From Streptomyces silaceus (GTDB lineage Bacteria; Actinomycetota; Actinomycetes; Streptomycetales; Streptomycetaceae), in assembly GCF_001419745.1 (NCBI RefSeq), contig NZ_LIRJ01000025.1, positions 20,705-84,704 of the forward strand: a stretch of DNA of 64,000 bases. The letters run 5' to 3'. The notes under the pieces are model-generated. The model was not told where the DNA came from and made no database searches. It saw nothing but the letters and a program-made list of their open reading frames with translations. Positions 41,115 through 50,240 of this stretch are shown here, one piece after another (positions within the stretch are counted from its first letter, which is position 1; every line of letters begins with the position of its first letter). Made by a program: the position numbers and the translations under genes.

Positions 41115-42058
41115 GCGCGGACGTCACCGATCCGTTCGAGGGCGTCCACGACGAGGTCCCAGAAGCGCTGGTGGTCCAGGTCGACGGCGACCTGGGTGTG
41201 GCAGTCGTCGGGGGCGGGCGCGCGGAAGTCGGTGACGGTCATGCCGAGGGTGAGCGTGCCGGTGAGCTCGATGTCCACGGGGGCCTTGCGGACGGTCATG
41301 ACGGAGGGGTCGATGACGTACGCGACCGCGCACGGGTCGTGCACCGGCGGCGCCTCGAAGCCCTGGGCCTCCAGGTACATGGCGCCGAAGAAGTCGAGGA
41401 GTTCGTTGACGAAGACGGCGGGCTTCGTGCCGACGGCGGCGATGCGCTCGACGACCTCGGGGGTGGCGAGGGCCTGGTGGGTGAGGTCGAGGCCGACCAT
41501 GGTGACCGGCCAGCTCTCGTTGAAGACGATGTGCGCGGCCTCGGGGTCGATCTTGATGTTGAACTCGGCGACCGGGCTCCAGTTGCCCGTGTGGTAGCCG
41601 CCGCCCATGAGGACGACCTCGCGGACGCGCTCGACGATGCGGGGCTCCTTGCGGGCGGCCAGCGCGATGTTGGTCAGGCCCGCGGTGGGGACGAGGGTGA
41701 TCTCTCCGGGCTCGTGGGCCATGACGGTGTCGATGATGAGGTCGACGGCGTGGCGCTCGTCCAGGGCCAGGGTCGGCTCGGGCATGACGGGGCCGTCGAT
41801 GCCGCTCTCGCCGTGGATGTCCGGGGCGGTCTCGACCTCGCGGACGAGGGGGCGGGGGCAGCCCGCGGCGAAGGGGACGCCGGTGATGTTCGCGATGCGG
41901 GCCACCGACAGGGCGTTGCGGGTGACCTTCTCCAGGGTCTGGTTGCCCACCACGGTGGTGACGGCGACCAGCTCGACATCCGGGTTGCCGTGCGCCAGGA
42001 GCATGGCGATCGCGTCGTCGTGCCCGGGGTCGCAGTCCAGGATGATCTTTCGGGGCAT
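41111..42058 (-). CDS. Nucleoside hydrolase (inosine-uridine preferring family)
   Basis: 315 residues. The calcium-binding signature DCDPGHDDAIAML near the N-terminus and the later HDPCAV motif identify the family that cleaves the N-glycosidic bond of ribonucleosides to base plus ribose. The ATG at 42058 has GAGG 8 bases upstream; a longer in-frame extension has no ribosome site. Co-transcribed with the MFS gene and divergent from a LacI-type regulator with palindromes in between, which suggests nucleoside-inducible control. Confidence 0.93.
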   Translation of the reverse strand: MPRKIILDCDPGHDDAIAMLLAHGNPDVELVAVTTVVGNQTLEKVTRNALSVARIANITGVPFAAGCPRPLVREVETAPDIHGESGIDGPVMPEPTLALDERHAVDLIIDTVMAHEPGEITLVPTAGLTNIALAARKEPRIVERVREVVLMGGGYHTGNWSPVAEFNIKIDPEAAHIVFNESWPVTMVGLDLTHQALATPEVVERIAAVGTKPAVFVNELLDFFGAMYLEAQGFEAPPVHDPCAVAYVIDPSVMTVRKAPVDIELTGTLTLGMTVTDFRAPAPDDCHTQVAVDLDHQRFWDLVVDALERIGDVRA

Positions 42059-42106
42059 CGCGGAACCTCTTTGTTCGGCTGAGCCCGCGCCGCGGGGCGC
42101 GGGCTC

Positions 42107-42122
42107 GGGAAAACGTTCTCCC
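42107..42122. promoter_or_regulatory. Candidate LacI-type operator for the nucleoside hydrolase operon
   Basis: GGGAAAACGTTCTCCC is a 16-bp near-palindrome with a central CG, the usual shape of LacI/PurR-family operators, 49 bases upstream of the nucleoside hydrolase start. Confidence 0.65.
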
Positions 42123-42313
42123 AAGACTGTGTGCACGGGTGCGAATTATGTCAATGGCCGACGACACACCCCGGCAAACGCGCCCGGAACGGACACGGTT
42201 CGGAGCAGGGGCAGCTCTGCGCGGAAAACGGAACAGAACCGGACGATAGTTTCCCGGATCAGGCTAAAGGTCTCGCCGATCCAGGGTCTGGTGAGGTGAA
42301 AGGGCCGCTGATA

Positions 42314-42329
42314 ACGTTTGCCGAAACGT
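42314..42329. promoter_or_regulatory. Candidate autoregulatory operator of the LacI-type gene
   Basis: ACGTTT-GCCG-AAACGT is a perfect 6-bp inverted repeat ending about 20 bases before the GTG of the LacI-type gene. It shares the AACGTT core with the site at 42107-42122, so both may be bound by the same protein. Confidence 0.5.
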
Positions 42330-42348
42330 ACCGAAGGGTGGGCGCGGC

Positions 42349-43413
42349 GTGGCCGACGTAACGCTAAGGGATGTGGCCCGGGTCTCCGGCTGCTCCGTCG
42401 CCACGGTCTCCCGGGTCCTTGCCGGTACGCGGCCCGTCGGCGCGGAGACCGCGCGGCGCGTCCGTGAGGCCGCCGACGCGCTCGGCTACCGCCCCAACCA
42501 GGCGGCGCGCGCCCTGCGCGGCCGCTCCACCGGCACGGTCGGGCTCGTCCTGCCGCAGATCACGAACCCCTTCTACCCCGCCCTTGTGCGCGCGTTGACG
42601 CACGCCCTGCACGCCGACGGGCGCGCCGTGCTCCTCGCCGACTGCGACGACGACCCGGCGGCCGAGGCGGAGCACATCGCCGACCTGCTGAGCCGGCAGG
42701 TGGACGCCCTCCTGGTGATCCCGGCGCACGAGGACCGCAGCAGGGACGCGGTGGCCGCGGCGGCGGCCCGGGTGCCCCTCGTCCTGATGGACCGGGGCTG
42801 CGGACCGGGCATCGCCGACTCCGTGGCGGTCGACAACACCGCGGGCACGGCCCTCGTCCTCGACCATCTGGCGGCCACCGGCCGGCGCCGCGTCTGCTTC
42901 CTCGGGGCGAAGGGCACGGCCTCGGCCGCGGCCGAGCGGCGCGCCGCCTACGCCGCCGGGGCCGGTGCGCTCGACCCAAAGGCGCCGGACCGCGTGTTCC
43001 TCGGCGACTTCTCCGTGGCGTGGGGGCGGGCCGCGGTCGACGAGGCGTGGACCGCCCGGCCCGACGCCCTGGTCTGCGCCAACGACCTCATCGCCATCGG
43101 TGCGCTGCAGCGGCTGCAGCAGCTCGGCGCGGCCGTGCCGGACGAGGTCGCCGTGACCGGGTTCGACGACATCCCGATGGCGGCGCTCTCCGCGCCGGGC
43201 GTCACCACGGTCCGCCAGCCGGTGGCCGAGCTGGCCGCCGAGGCCGCCCGCCTCCTCGACGCCCGCCTCTCGGGCGCCTCCGACGGCCCGCAGCGCGCGA
43301 TACGACTCGCGCCCGAGCTGGTCGTACGCGAGTCGAGCGCGGTCGCCGGCCCGCCGGAGGGCACGGCCGGGCCGACGGCCTCTCAGGAGGTCAGCGCGTC
43401 ACGCGCCAGGTGA
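42349..43413 (+). CDS. LacI-family transcriptional regulator
   Basis: 354 residues. The N-terminal helix-turn-helix (TLRDVARVSGCSVATVSRVL) and hinge helix (QAARALRG) are followed by a periplasmic-binding-protein-like effector domain with the family motif GFDDIPMA near the end. It is divergent from the nucleoside hydrolase/MFS operon and is its likely local repressor. GTG start with AAGGGTGGG upstream. The 3' end overlaps the convergent M64 peptidase gene by 23 bases. Confidence 0.93.
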   Translation: MADVTLRDVARVSGCSVATVSRVLAGTRPVGAETARRVREAADALGYRPNQAARALRGRSTGTVGLVLPQITNPFYPALVRALTHALHADGRAVLLADCDDDPAAEAEHIADLLSRQVDALLVIPAHEDRSRDAVAAAAARVPLVLMDRGCGPGIADSVAVDNTAGTALVLDHLAATGRRRVCFLGAKGTASAAAERRAAYAAGAGALDPKAPDRVFLGDFSVAWGRAAVDEAWTARPDALVCANDLIAIGALQRLQQLGAAVPDEVAVTGFDDIPMAALSAPGVTTVRQPVAELAAEAARLLDARLSGASDGPQRAIRLAPELVVRESSAVAGPPEGTAGPTASQEVSASRAR

Positions 43414-44716
43414 GCGTGTCCGTGAGGAGCGCGCGCAGCCGAGGGTCGCGGACCTTCTTCGTCGGGTCCGTGGCGCGGACCGACACCGTGTGCGCGCGGC
43501 CGTCGGCCGGTACCCCGAGGGCGCGCGGCGTCACGGCGCTCCGGTCCTCGGCCCGCCGGACCTGGCGCCCGTCGACGCTCCAGCGCAGCCGGACGCCGTC
43601 CGCCGCCCGCACACCGATCTCGGCGCCGCGCCGCACGGCGCGGTCCGTGGGCGTGACCGCCGTGACGACGGACGCGTGCCGGTGGAAGCCCGCGATCATG
43701 GCCTCGCGACCCGGCAGATTGAACTCACGGCCGAGCGTGCGCATGATCGAGTCCGCGGTGGGCCGGTAGAGCCCGCGCGGGTAGTAGCCGCCGCCCTCGT
43801 ACGCCCCGACCGTGCCGCCGTCCGGCGAAGGCCGGCCGACCCAGCGGTACCACTTCTTCTGCTGTGCGACGAGCTGGTCGGCCGTGAGCTTGCTGGTGTT
43901 GGCCTCCCACGGCTCGGCGCCCGTGTAGGTGCCGTACTCGTCGTACCAGTACTCGTCGGCCAGCTTGCCCAGCGAGTGGCCGGTCTCGTGGACGGCGACC
44001 TGGTCGGACTGGGCGTGGTCGGAGGACGCGGTGGCGATGCCGTCGTAGCCGGACGGCGAGGTGATGTCGTTGTAGCCCGCGCCGCCGTACTTGGTCGAGT
44101 TCGACAGGACGATGACGAGGTCGGGGTCCGCGGCCTTCGACGCGTACGACTCGACCTTGTTGGTGTCGACGCACAGCAGACGCTCGATGCCGTCGCAGAA
44201 GAACGCCGAGCCGAGGGCGGTGTCCTTGACGGTGCCGCTCGTCGGGTCGCCGGAGACGCCGGACTCGCGCGAGACCGCGTCGACGGCCCAGACGTTGAAG
44301 AGGTCCTTGTACGAGGCGTACGGCTCGACGGCGGAGATCTTGCCCCACTTCGCGCGCACGTCGGCGTGGAAGTCCTCCTGCTGGGACGCGGTGTAGCCGT
44401 CACCGATGAAGACCACGTCGAGCTTGCTCGCGGTCGGGCCCGCCTCCACGATCGGGACGACGTCGCCGTCGCCCTTGATCTTCGCCTGCTCCTTCGGGGC
44501 GAGCGGCTTCGGGGCCGGGACCTCGGTGTGCCGGGGATGGCCGCCGGGGCCGGTGAAGTACTCGACGCGCTGCGTCCCTTCGGCGTCCGGCGCCGGATCC
44601 GCCGTGGCGGCCGGCGCGGTGGCGGCGAGCGCCGCGGTGAGCGCGATGCCGGTGGCGAGGGCGATGCGCAGCGGAGTGCGTCTGGCACGGCCGGGTATGT
44701 GCTGCGTGGGGGGCAT
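43391..44716 (-). CDS. Secreted M64-family metallopeptidase
   Basis: 441 residues. The N-terminus has arginines followed by a hydrophobic stretch and an Ala-rich cleavage region (ATAPAATADP), so it should be exported. The zinc site is HETGHSLGKLADEY, in the HExxH context typical of the M64 (IgA-peptidase-like) family. The last 90 residues look like a beta-sandwich. ATG at 44716 has GGAAGG 6 bases upstream. No link to the biosynthetic cluster is visible. Confidence 0.9.
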   Translation of the reverse strand: MPPTQHIPGRARRTPLRIALATGIALTAALAATAPAATADPAPDAEGTQRVEYFTGPGGHPRHTEVPAPKPLAPKEQAKIKGDGDVVPIVEAGPTASKLDVVFIGDGYTASQQEDFHADVRAKWGKISAVEPYASYKDLFNVWAVDAVSRESGVSGDPTSGTVKDTALGSAFFCDGIERLLCVDTNKVESYASKAADPDLVIVLSNSTKYGGAGYNDITSPSGYDGIATASSDHAQSDQVAVHETGHSLGKLADEYWYDEYGTYTGAEPWEANTSKLTADQLVAQQKKWYRWVGRPSPDGGTVGAYEGGGYYPRGLYRPTADSIMRTLGREFNLPGREAMIAGFHRHASVVTAVTPTDRAVRRGAEIGVRAADGVRLRWSVDGRQVRRAEDRSAVTPRALGVPADGRAHTVSVRATDPTKKVRDPRLRALLTDTLTWRVTR

Positions 44717-44906
44717 GGGCTTCCTTCCGAAGTCCGCGATATAAATGGCGGATTAAGCAGGGTTAAGGCGCGGCTCAACGTAGGGGTTCCTGGGACTTCA
44801 GGCAATGGGTGTGCGTCAAGTCACCTCTGGGGCAGGCGAGTTCACGCCGTCCCCGGCGGGCGGCAGCGGCATGGCACGGCGTGGTGGGACGTACGGAGGG
44901 GCAGCA

Positions 44907-46298
44907 GTGACGCAGAACGTTTCCGGAGACGGCGTACGCCCCGACGACCCGGCCGAGATCGGCCGCCGTGTCCTGCGGTTGCGCGGCGAACGGGGCCTCA
45001 CCCAGCGCCAGCTGGCCGAACCCGCCTACACGCCCGCCTATGTCTCCACGCTGGAGTCGGGCAAGGTACGCCCCTCGGAGGCCGCGCTCCGACACCTCGC
45101 CGAACGCCTCGACGTCACCTACGAAGAGCTGGTCACGGGCCGCCCCGCGCATCTGGCGGCCGGGCTGCGCCTGCGGCTCACCGACGCCCGGCGCGCCCTG
45201 GCCACCGGCGCGCCCGAGGACGCGGCGGCGCTCTTCCGCGCGCTCCACGAGGAGGCGGTCCGCCACGACCTCGCCGAAGAGGAGGCCGCCGCGCTCCTCG
45301 GCCTCGGCGACTGCCTGCTGGAGTCCGGCGACCTGACAGGCGCCCGCGACTGCTTCGCCTCCGTCGAGCGGCTCCTGGCCGACGAGCCGCTGCCGCGCCG
45401 GGTCCCCGCGATCCGCGGCCGCGCCACCGCCCATCTGCTCACCGGCGAACTCCGTTACGCCTGCTACCTGCTGGAGAGCGCCCTCGACGAGCTCAACGCG
45501 TCGGGGCTGCACGACCCCGAGGCCCTGCTGCTCCTCTACACCGCGTCCATCGCGCCGTACATGGACATGGGCGCGCACGCGCGGGCAGCGCACGCCGCCG
45601 AGCTGGCGCTCGCGCTCGCGCCGGGCGTCGGCGATCCGGCGCTGGTCGCGGGCATGCACCGCGGGGTGGCCCGCACGCTCATCGCCGAGGGCCGCATCGC
45701 CGAGGCCGACGCGTCGCTCGCCAAGGCGCAGGACCTCTACCGCCAGCTGCACATCCGCACCGAACTCGCGCACTGCCACTGGATGCGGGGGTACGTGCAC
45801 GCCCAGGACGGCGACCTGGAGCAGGCCGAGAGCGAGCTGCGCACCGCCCGCGACATCCTCGCCTCCAAGCGGGCCGCCCTCTTCACCGAACAGGTCGAGG
45901 TCGAGCTCGCGGACGTGCTGCGGCGGCGCGGCAAGACCGACGAGGCCCAGGCGCTGCTGCGGCCGCTGCTCGCGCAGGGCACCGATCAGGGCACCGGGCC
46001 CCTCGGCGCCGGGCGCGGCGCGGTGCACGCGGGCGGGGCGCACCGGCTGCTCGGTCTCATCGCGGAGGAACGGGGCGACACCGAGCAGGCCGAGGAACAC
46101 TACTGCGCCGCGCTGTCCCTGCTCGAACGCTCCAGCGCGGCCGGCGACTTGGCGGACCTGTGCCGTCTGCTGGGCGACCTCCTGCGCCGCACCGGGCGGG
46201 TGGAGGCCGCGATGGACGCGTACCGCACGGGCCTCGGGCACCGGGCCGCACCCGGCACGACCACCCTGGGTCCGGCGCCCGCCACTCCCCCGATGTGA
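44907..46298 (+). CDS. XRE-family regulator with TPR repeats
   Basis: 463 residues. An N-terminal helix-turn-helix (about residues 10-75; LTQRQLAE...YVSTLESGKVRPS) is followed by about 350 residues of repeated helical pairs of TPR type, an arrangement used by peptide- or metabolite-sensing regulators in actinomycetes. The GTG at 44907 is preceded by GGAGGGG; the open frame extends upstream to 44805 without a ribosome site. It stands alone between two unrelated genes and its target is unknown. Confidence 0.88.
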   Translation: MTQNVSGDGVRPDDPAEIGRRVLRLRGERGLTQRQLAEPAYTPAYVSTLESGKVRPSEAALRHLAERLDVTYEELVTGRPAHLAAGLRLRLTDARRALATGAPEDAAALFRALHEEAVRHDLAEEEAAALLGLGDCLLESGDLTGARDCFASVERLLADEPLPRRVPAIRGRATAHLLTGELRYACYLLESALDELNASGLHDPEALLLLYTASIAPYMDMGAHARAAHAAELALALAPGVGDPALVAGMHRGVARTLIAEGRIAEADASLAKAQDLYRQLHIRTELAHCHWMRGYVHAQDGDLEQAESELRTARDILASKRAALFTEQVEVELADVLRRRGKTDEAQALLRPLLAQGTDQGTGPLGAGRGAVHAGGAHRLLGLIAEERGDTEQAEEHYCAALSLLERSSAAGDLADLCRLLGDLLRRTGRVEAAMDAYRTGLGHRAAPGTTTLGPAPATPPM

Positions 46299-46494
46299 GC
46301 CGGGTCCCCTGCCGGGCGGATTCCTCTCGGGTGCCGTTGCCGGGCATGCACCCGTCCCGCCGTCCCCGTGCCGGCGCACCTGCATCGAAAGATGTACCGG
46401 CATCTCCTCCACGGCTACGACTCCCCTGATCGTGCCGGCGCCGAGGATGGTGAACAGGGCCCTTGCCGCGGCCCTCGACACCGAGGAGTGACAC

Positions 46495-47469
46495 ATGACC
46501 GGCCCGCAGACCATCCATCCGCCCACGGCCTTCGGTGCCCTGGGCCGGGCCCTGTTCGGCGGTCTCGTCATGGGGGTGGCGCTCGGTGCGGGCACGGCGC
46601 TGGGGCCCGTGATCGCCGACGCCGTGGGCGTGAGCGGGTTCGCGGCCCGGCTGATCCCGGCCGCGCTCGTCAGTGTGCTGGCCGTGCCGCTCGTCGTGCT
46701 CGCGCTGCGCCGCCGGGGCGGCTCCCTGAAGGACCTCGGGTTCGGGGGCGCGGGCGAGAACCTGCGGTCCCTGCTCGTCGGGGCGGGCGTGACGACGGCC
46801 GCCGCGGCGCTGGTGCTCGGCGCGGGCACGGCGGCGGGACTGCTGCGCTGGTCGCGCCCCGATCTGCCCGCGCTCGCCGGGTTCCTGGTGGCCAACGGCG
46901 TGGTCGCGCTGCTCCTGGAGGCCCTGCCCGAGGAGACGACGCTGCGCGGCTGCACCTGGTCGGCGCTGCGGGGCCGGTTCGGCGGTCTCGTCTCGGCGCT
47001 CGGCACGACGGCGGTGTTCCTGGTCGTCCCGGGACTCTCGACGGTGGTGGGGGCCGCTGTCTCGCGGCTCGTGGGCGAGAAGGCCGACCCGGTGGGTCTC
47101 GCGCCGGGCGGCGGGAACCCCGTCGACTACCTGATCCTGCTGACCGTTTTCGGCCTGATGCTCGTCTCGGCCCGCACCGCGCTGCGTCGCGCGCCGCTGT
47201 GCGCGGGCATCGGCGCCCACCTGGCCTTCCTGACCGTCAACCGCATCGCGTTCGACGGCAGGACGCGGGACACGGGCTGGGCCGTGGCGACGTCGTCGCC
47301 GGACGTGGAGCTGCTCGTACCGGTGTATCTGCTCGTCGCGATCGCCGGGTTCGCCGTGCTGCGGTGGGCGGGGAAGCGACGGCGCCGTGGCGGGATCGCC
47401 GAGGGTGCGGGCGGTGCGGATCGGACGCCCGTGGCGGTCCCCTCGCCCGCCGCCCCGGCACCGCGCTGA
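46495..47469 (+). CDS. CPBP-family intramembrane protein (putative glutamic protease)
   Basis: 324 residues with about eight hydrophobic segments. The motif EETTLR matches the EExxxR signature of CPBP/Rce1-like intramembrane proteases and a later His/Asn segment (AHLAFLTVN) resembles a second one, but the expected FxxxH motif reads FLVVP. It may therefore be inactive or a divergent member. GAGGAGTGAC lies upstream of the ATG. A 3' Arg/Lys-rich tail is probably cytoplasmic. Confidence 0.75.
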   Translation: MTGPQTIHPPTAFGALGRALFGGLVMGVALGAGTALGPVIADAVGVSGFAARLIPAALVSVLAVPLVVLALRRRGGSLKDLGFGGAGENLRSLLVGAGVTTAAAALVLGAGTAAGLLRWSRPDLPALAGFLVANGVVALLLEALPEETTLRGCTWSALRGRFGGLVSALGTTAVFLVVPGLSTVVGAAVSRLVGEKADPVGLAPGGGNPVDYLILLTVFGLMLVSARTALRRAPLCAGIGAHLAFLTVNRIAFDGRTRDTGWAVATSSPDVELLVPVYLLVAIAGFAVLRWAGKRRRRGGIAEGAGGADRTPVAVPSPAAPAPR

Positions 47470-47609
47470 TCCGGCCGGGCCGGGATCGTCGCAGGTGCCG
47501 GCACATGGACGCCGGAGGGCGGGGTGCTGCACCATGGCGGACGGACAGCTGTTCGCGTTCTCCGTCACGCCCTTGACAGCCGGGCCGACGCCTGGAAGGG
47601 AGCGGCCAC

Positions 47610-48809
47610 TTGGCCCCCGCACCGTCGCCGCCGCAGCCGAACGCCTCCGTGTACAGCGCCCTCCCCGCCACCGCCGACGTCGTGATCATCGGCGGCGGGG
47701 TGATGGGCACGAGCATCGCCTTCCACCTCGCCGAGGCGGGCGTGCGCGACATCGTCGTCGTCGAGCGCGGCGAGCTGGGCGGCGGCAGCTCCGGAAAGCC
47801 GATCGGCGGAGTGCGGGCACAGTTCTCCGATCCGCTCAACATCGAACTCGGCCTGCGGAGTCTGCGCGCCTTCGAGGACTTCCCGGTCCGCCCCGGCGCG
47901 GACATCGGGCTCGACACCGTCGGCTATCTCTTCCTGCTGACCGGCGCCCGGCAGGCGGCGGAGTTCGAGGAGAGCGTCCGGACGCAGAACCGTCTCGGTG
48001 TCCCCAGCCGCATGATCGGCCCCCGCGAGGCCCGTGCCCTGTGCCCCTACCTCGACACCGACGGGCTGGTGGCCGCCGCCCACTGCCCCGCCGACGGCCA
48101 TGCGCGCCCCGCCCTCGTCGTCCACGGCTACGCGCGCGCCGCCGCGCGAGCCGGCGTCGTGTTCGCCCCGCGCACCGCGGTCACCGGCATGGACACCGCC
48201 GGCGACCGCGTCACCGTCGTCCACACCGACCGCGGGCCGATCGCCTGCTCGACGGTCGTCTGCGCCGCCGGGGCGTGGTCGGCGCGGATCGGCGCCCTGG
48301 CCGGCGTCGACCTGCCGGTGCGTCCGCTGCGGCGCCAACTCGCCTTCACCGTCCCGCTGGTGCCCGCCGCGCCGCGCATCCCCTTCACCATCGACTTCGC
48401 CTCGTCGGCGTACTTCCACAACAGCGACGACGGGCTGCTGTTCGGCCTCGCCGACCCCGCCGAGGCCGAGGGCTTCGACACCACGTGGACGCCCCACTGG
48501 CTGGACCTGTTCCGCGCGGTCGCCCGGCAACGGGCCCCCGCCCTGGCCGACATGGAGACGTCCGGCGGCTGGGCCGGTCTCTACGAGGTCACGCCGGACC
48601 ACAACGCGCTCATCGGCCGTGCCGCCACCGCGGTCAACTTCCTCTACGCGACGGGATTCTCCGGGCACGGGTTCCTCCAGGCACCCGCGGTCGGCGAGAT
48701 CGTGCGCGATCTGCACCTGGGGCGGCGGCCGTGCGTCGACGTCGCCCCGCTCGGCGCGGACCGCTTCCGCGCCGGGTCGGCGAAGCGCCCGGAAGCCCAT
48801 GTGGTCTGA
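47610..48809 (+). CDS. FAD-dependent amine oxidase, probable L-pipecolate oxidase (AmaA-like)
   Basis: 399 residues of the DAO/sarcosine-oxidase fold: FAD-binding VVIIGGGVMGTSIAFHLAE near residue 23 and the C-terminal YATGFSGHGFLQAPA motif closing the flavin site. The next two genes belong to 2-aminoadipate catabolism, so the probable substrate is pipecolate or a related cyclic lysine product. TTG start at 47610 with GGAAGGGAG upstream; a GTG 40 bases downstream is an alternative. First gene of a three-gene operon (36-base gap to the next). Confidence 0.85.
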   Translation: MAPAPSPPQPNASVYSALPATADVVIIGGGVMGTSIAFHLAEAGVRDIVVVERGELGGGSSGKPIGGVRAQFSDPLNIELGLRSLRAFEDFPVRPGADIGLDTVGYLFLLTGARQAAEFEESVRTQNRLGVPSRMIGPREARALCPYLDTDGLVAAAHCPADGHARPALVVHGYARAAARAGVVFAPRTAVTGMDTAGDRVTVVHTDRGPIACSTVVCAAGAWSARIGALAGVDLPVRPLRRQLAFTVPLVPAAPRIPFTIDFASSAYFHNSDDGLLFGLADPAEAEGFDTTWTPHWLDLFRAVARQRAPALADMETSGGWAGLYEVTPDHNALIGRAATAVNFLYATGFSGHGFLQAPAVGEIVRDLHLGRRPCVDVAPLGADRFRAGSAKRPEAHVV

Positions 48810-48845
48810 CCTGTAGGCGAGTTCATCCCGCACCGAAAGGACGGC

Positions 48846-50240
48846 GTGCCGATGATCGGGCAGTGGCGGCTGCGGGCCGCGTTCGCCGCGCGGCTCTCCC
48901 GGATGTACGGGCGCGAGGTCCCCGCGTACACCACGCTGGTGGACGTCGCGCACGAGGTCAACGAGGACGTGCTGCGCAAGCGGGGCGCCGACGCCGAACG
49001 CCTCGGCTCCATCGGCCGTGTCACCGCCGAGCGGCACGGCGCCATCAGGGTCGGCACGCCGGAGGAACTCCGGCAGACGGCACGGGTGTTCGGTGCCCTC
49101 GGCATGCGCCCGGTCGGCTTCTACGACCTGCGCGACACCCCTTCCAGCGCGCTGCCCGTCGTGTCGACGGCGTTCAGGCCCGTGGCCGAGGACGAGCTGG
49201 CCCGCAATCCGTTCCGCGTCTTCACCTCCCTGCTGACCGTCGACGACCGCCGCTTCTTCGACGCGGACCTGCGCGCGCGGCTGACCGCGTTCCTCGCCGG
49301 GCGCGAGCTGTACCCGCCGGAGCTGCTCGCCCTGGCCGACCGCGCCGAGGCGGAGGGGGAGCTGCCCGACGCGGACGCCGAGCGCTTCCTCGACCTGGCC
49401 GTGCGGTCCTTCGCGTTGTCCACCGCGCCCATCGACCGGGAGTGGTACGCCGCCCTGGAGCGGGTCTCCGCCGTCGCCGCGGACGTCGGCGGCGTACGCG
49501 GCACCCACATCAACCACCTCACGCCGCGCGTCCTGGACATCGACGAGCTGTACCGGCGGATGACCGAGCGCGGCATCGAGATGATCGACACCATTCAGGG
49601 GCCGCCCCGCTGGCCGGGCCCCGACGTCCTGCTGCGCCAGACCTCCTTCCGCGCGCTCGCCGAGCCCCGGGCCCTGCGCGACGCGGACGGCACCGTCACC
49701 CGTGGCACGCTGCGGGTCCGCTTCGGCGAGGTCGAGGCCCGCGGCATCGCGCTGACCCGCGAGGGCCGCGCCCTCTACGACCTCATGCTCGGCCTCGTCG
49801 ACGAGCGGACCGCGCACCTCACGGCGGCCCGGCGCGCCGACGTCGCGCGGGAGGTGTGGGCCGAGCATCTGCCGCCGACCGAGCGCGATCTCGCCGTGCG
49901 GGGACTCGGGTTCTTCACCTACCACGCCGTGCCCGGCCGTCCCCGCGACGGCGCGCGTCCGCCCGCCGACCTCGGCGGGCTGCTCGACGGGGGCTGGGTG
50001 CGGGCCGAGCCGATCGTGTACGAGGACTTCCTGCCCCGGTCCGCCGCCGGCATCTTCCGGTCCAACCTCGGCGACGCCGGCTCCAGGAACGGTGCCCAGG
50101 AGGGCGGCTCGTACGACGCCGACCGGCTCTCCGGAGCGCTGGACCGTCAGGTGCTCGACCCCTTCACGCTGTACGAGCGGCAGCGGGACCGCTCACTCGC
50201 ACTGGTCCCCCGCGCACTACGCCCCCAGGGAGTGTCATGA
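48846..50240 (+). CDS. hglS: 2-oxoadipate dioxygenase/decarboxylase (HglS/YdcJ, DUF1338 family)
   Basis: 464 residues, the full length of the family that converts 2-oxoadipate to 2-hydroxyglutarate with loss of CO2 in lysine breakdown. His64 and Arg68 in RHGAIR, a His in GTHINHLTPR and the Glu of RFGEVEARG appear to correspond to the metal- and substrate-binding residues described for the Pseudomonas enzyme (matched from memory). GTG start with AAAGGACGG upstream. Its stop overlaps the aldehyde dehydrogenase start as ATGA. Together the three genes cover oxidation of pipecolate, of aminoadipate semialdehyde, and the 2-oxoadipate step; the transaminase is not nearby. Confidence 0.9.
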   Translation: MPMIGQWRLRAAFAARLSRMYGREVPAYTTLVDVAHEVNEDVLRKRGADAERLGSIGRVTAERHGAIRVGTPEELRQTARVFGALGMRPVGFYDLRDTPSSALPVVSTAFRPVAEDELARNPFRVFTSLLTVDDRRFFDADLRARLTAFLAGRELYPPELLALADRAEAEGELPDADAERFLDLAVRSFALSTAPIDREWYAALERVSAVAADVGGVRGTHINHLTPRVLDIDELYRRMTERGIEMIDTIQGPPRWPGPDVLLRQTSFRALAEPRALRDADGTVTRGTLRVRFGEVEARGIALTREGRALYDLMLGLVDERTAHLTAARRADVAREVWAEHLPPTERDLAVRGLGFFTYHAVPGRPRDGARPPADLGGLLDGGWVRAEPIVYEDFLPRSAAGIFRSNLGDAGSRNGAQEGGSYDADRLSGALDRQVLDPFTLYERQRDRSLALVPRALRPQGVS

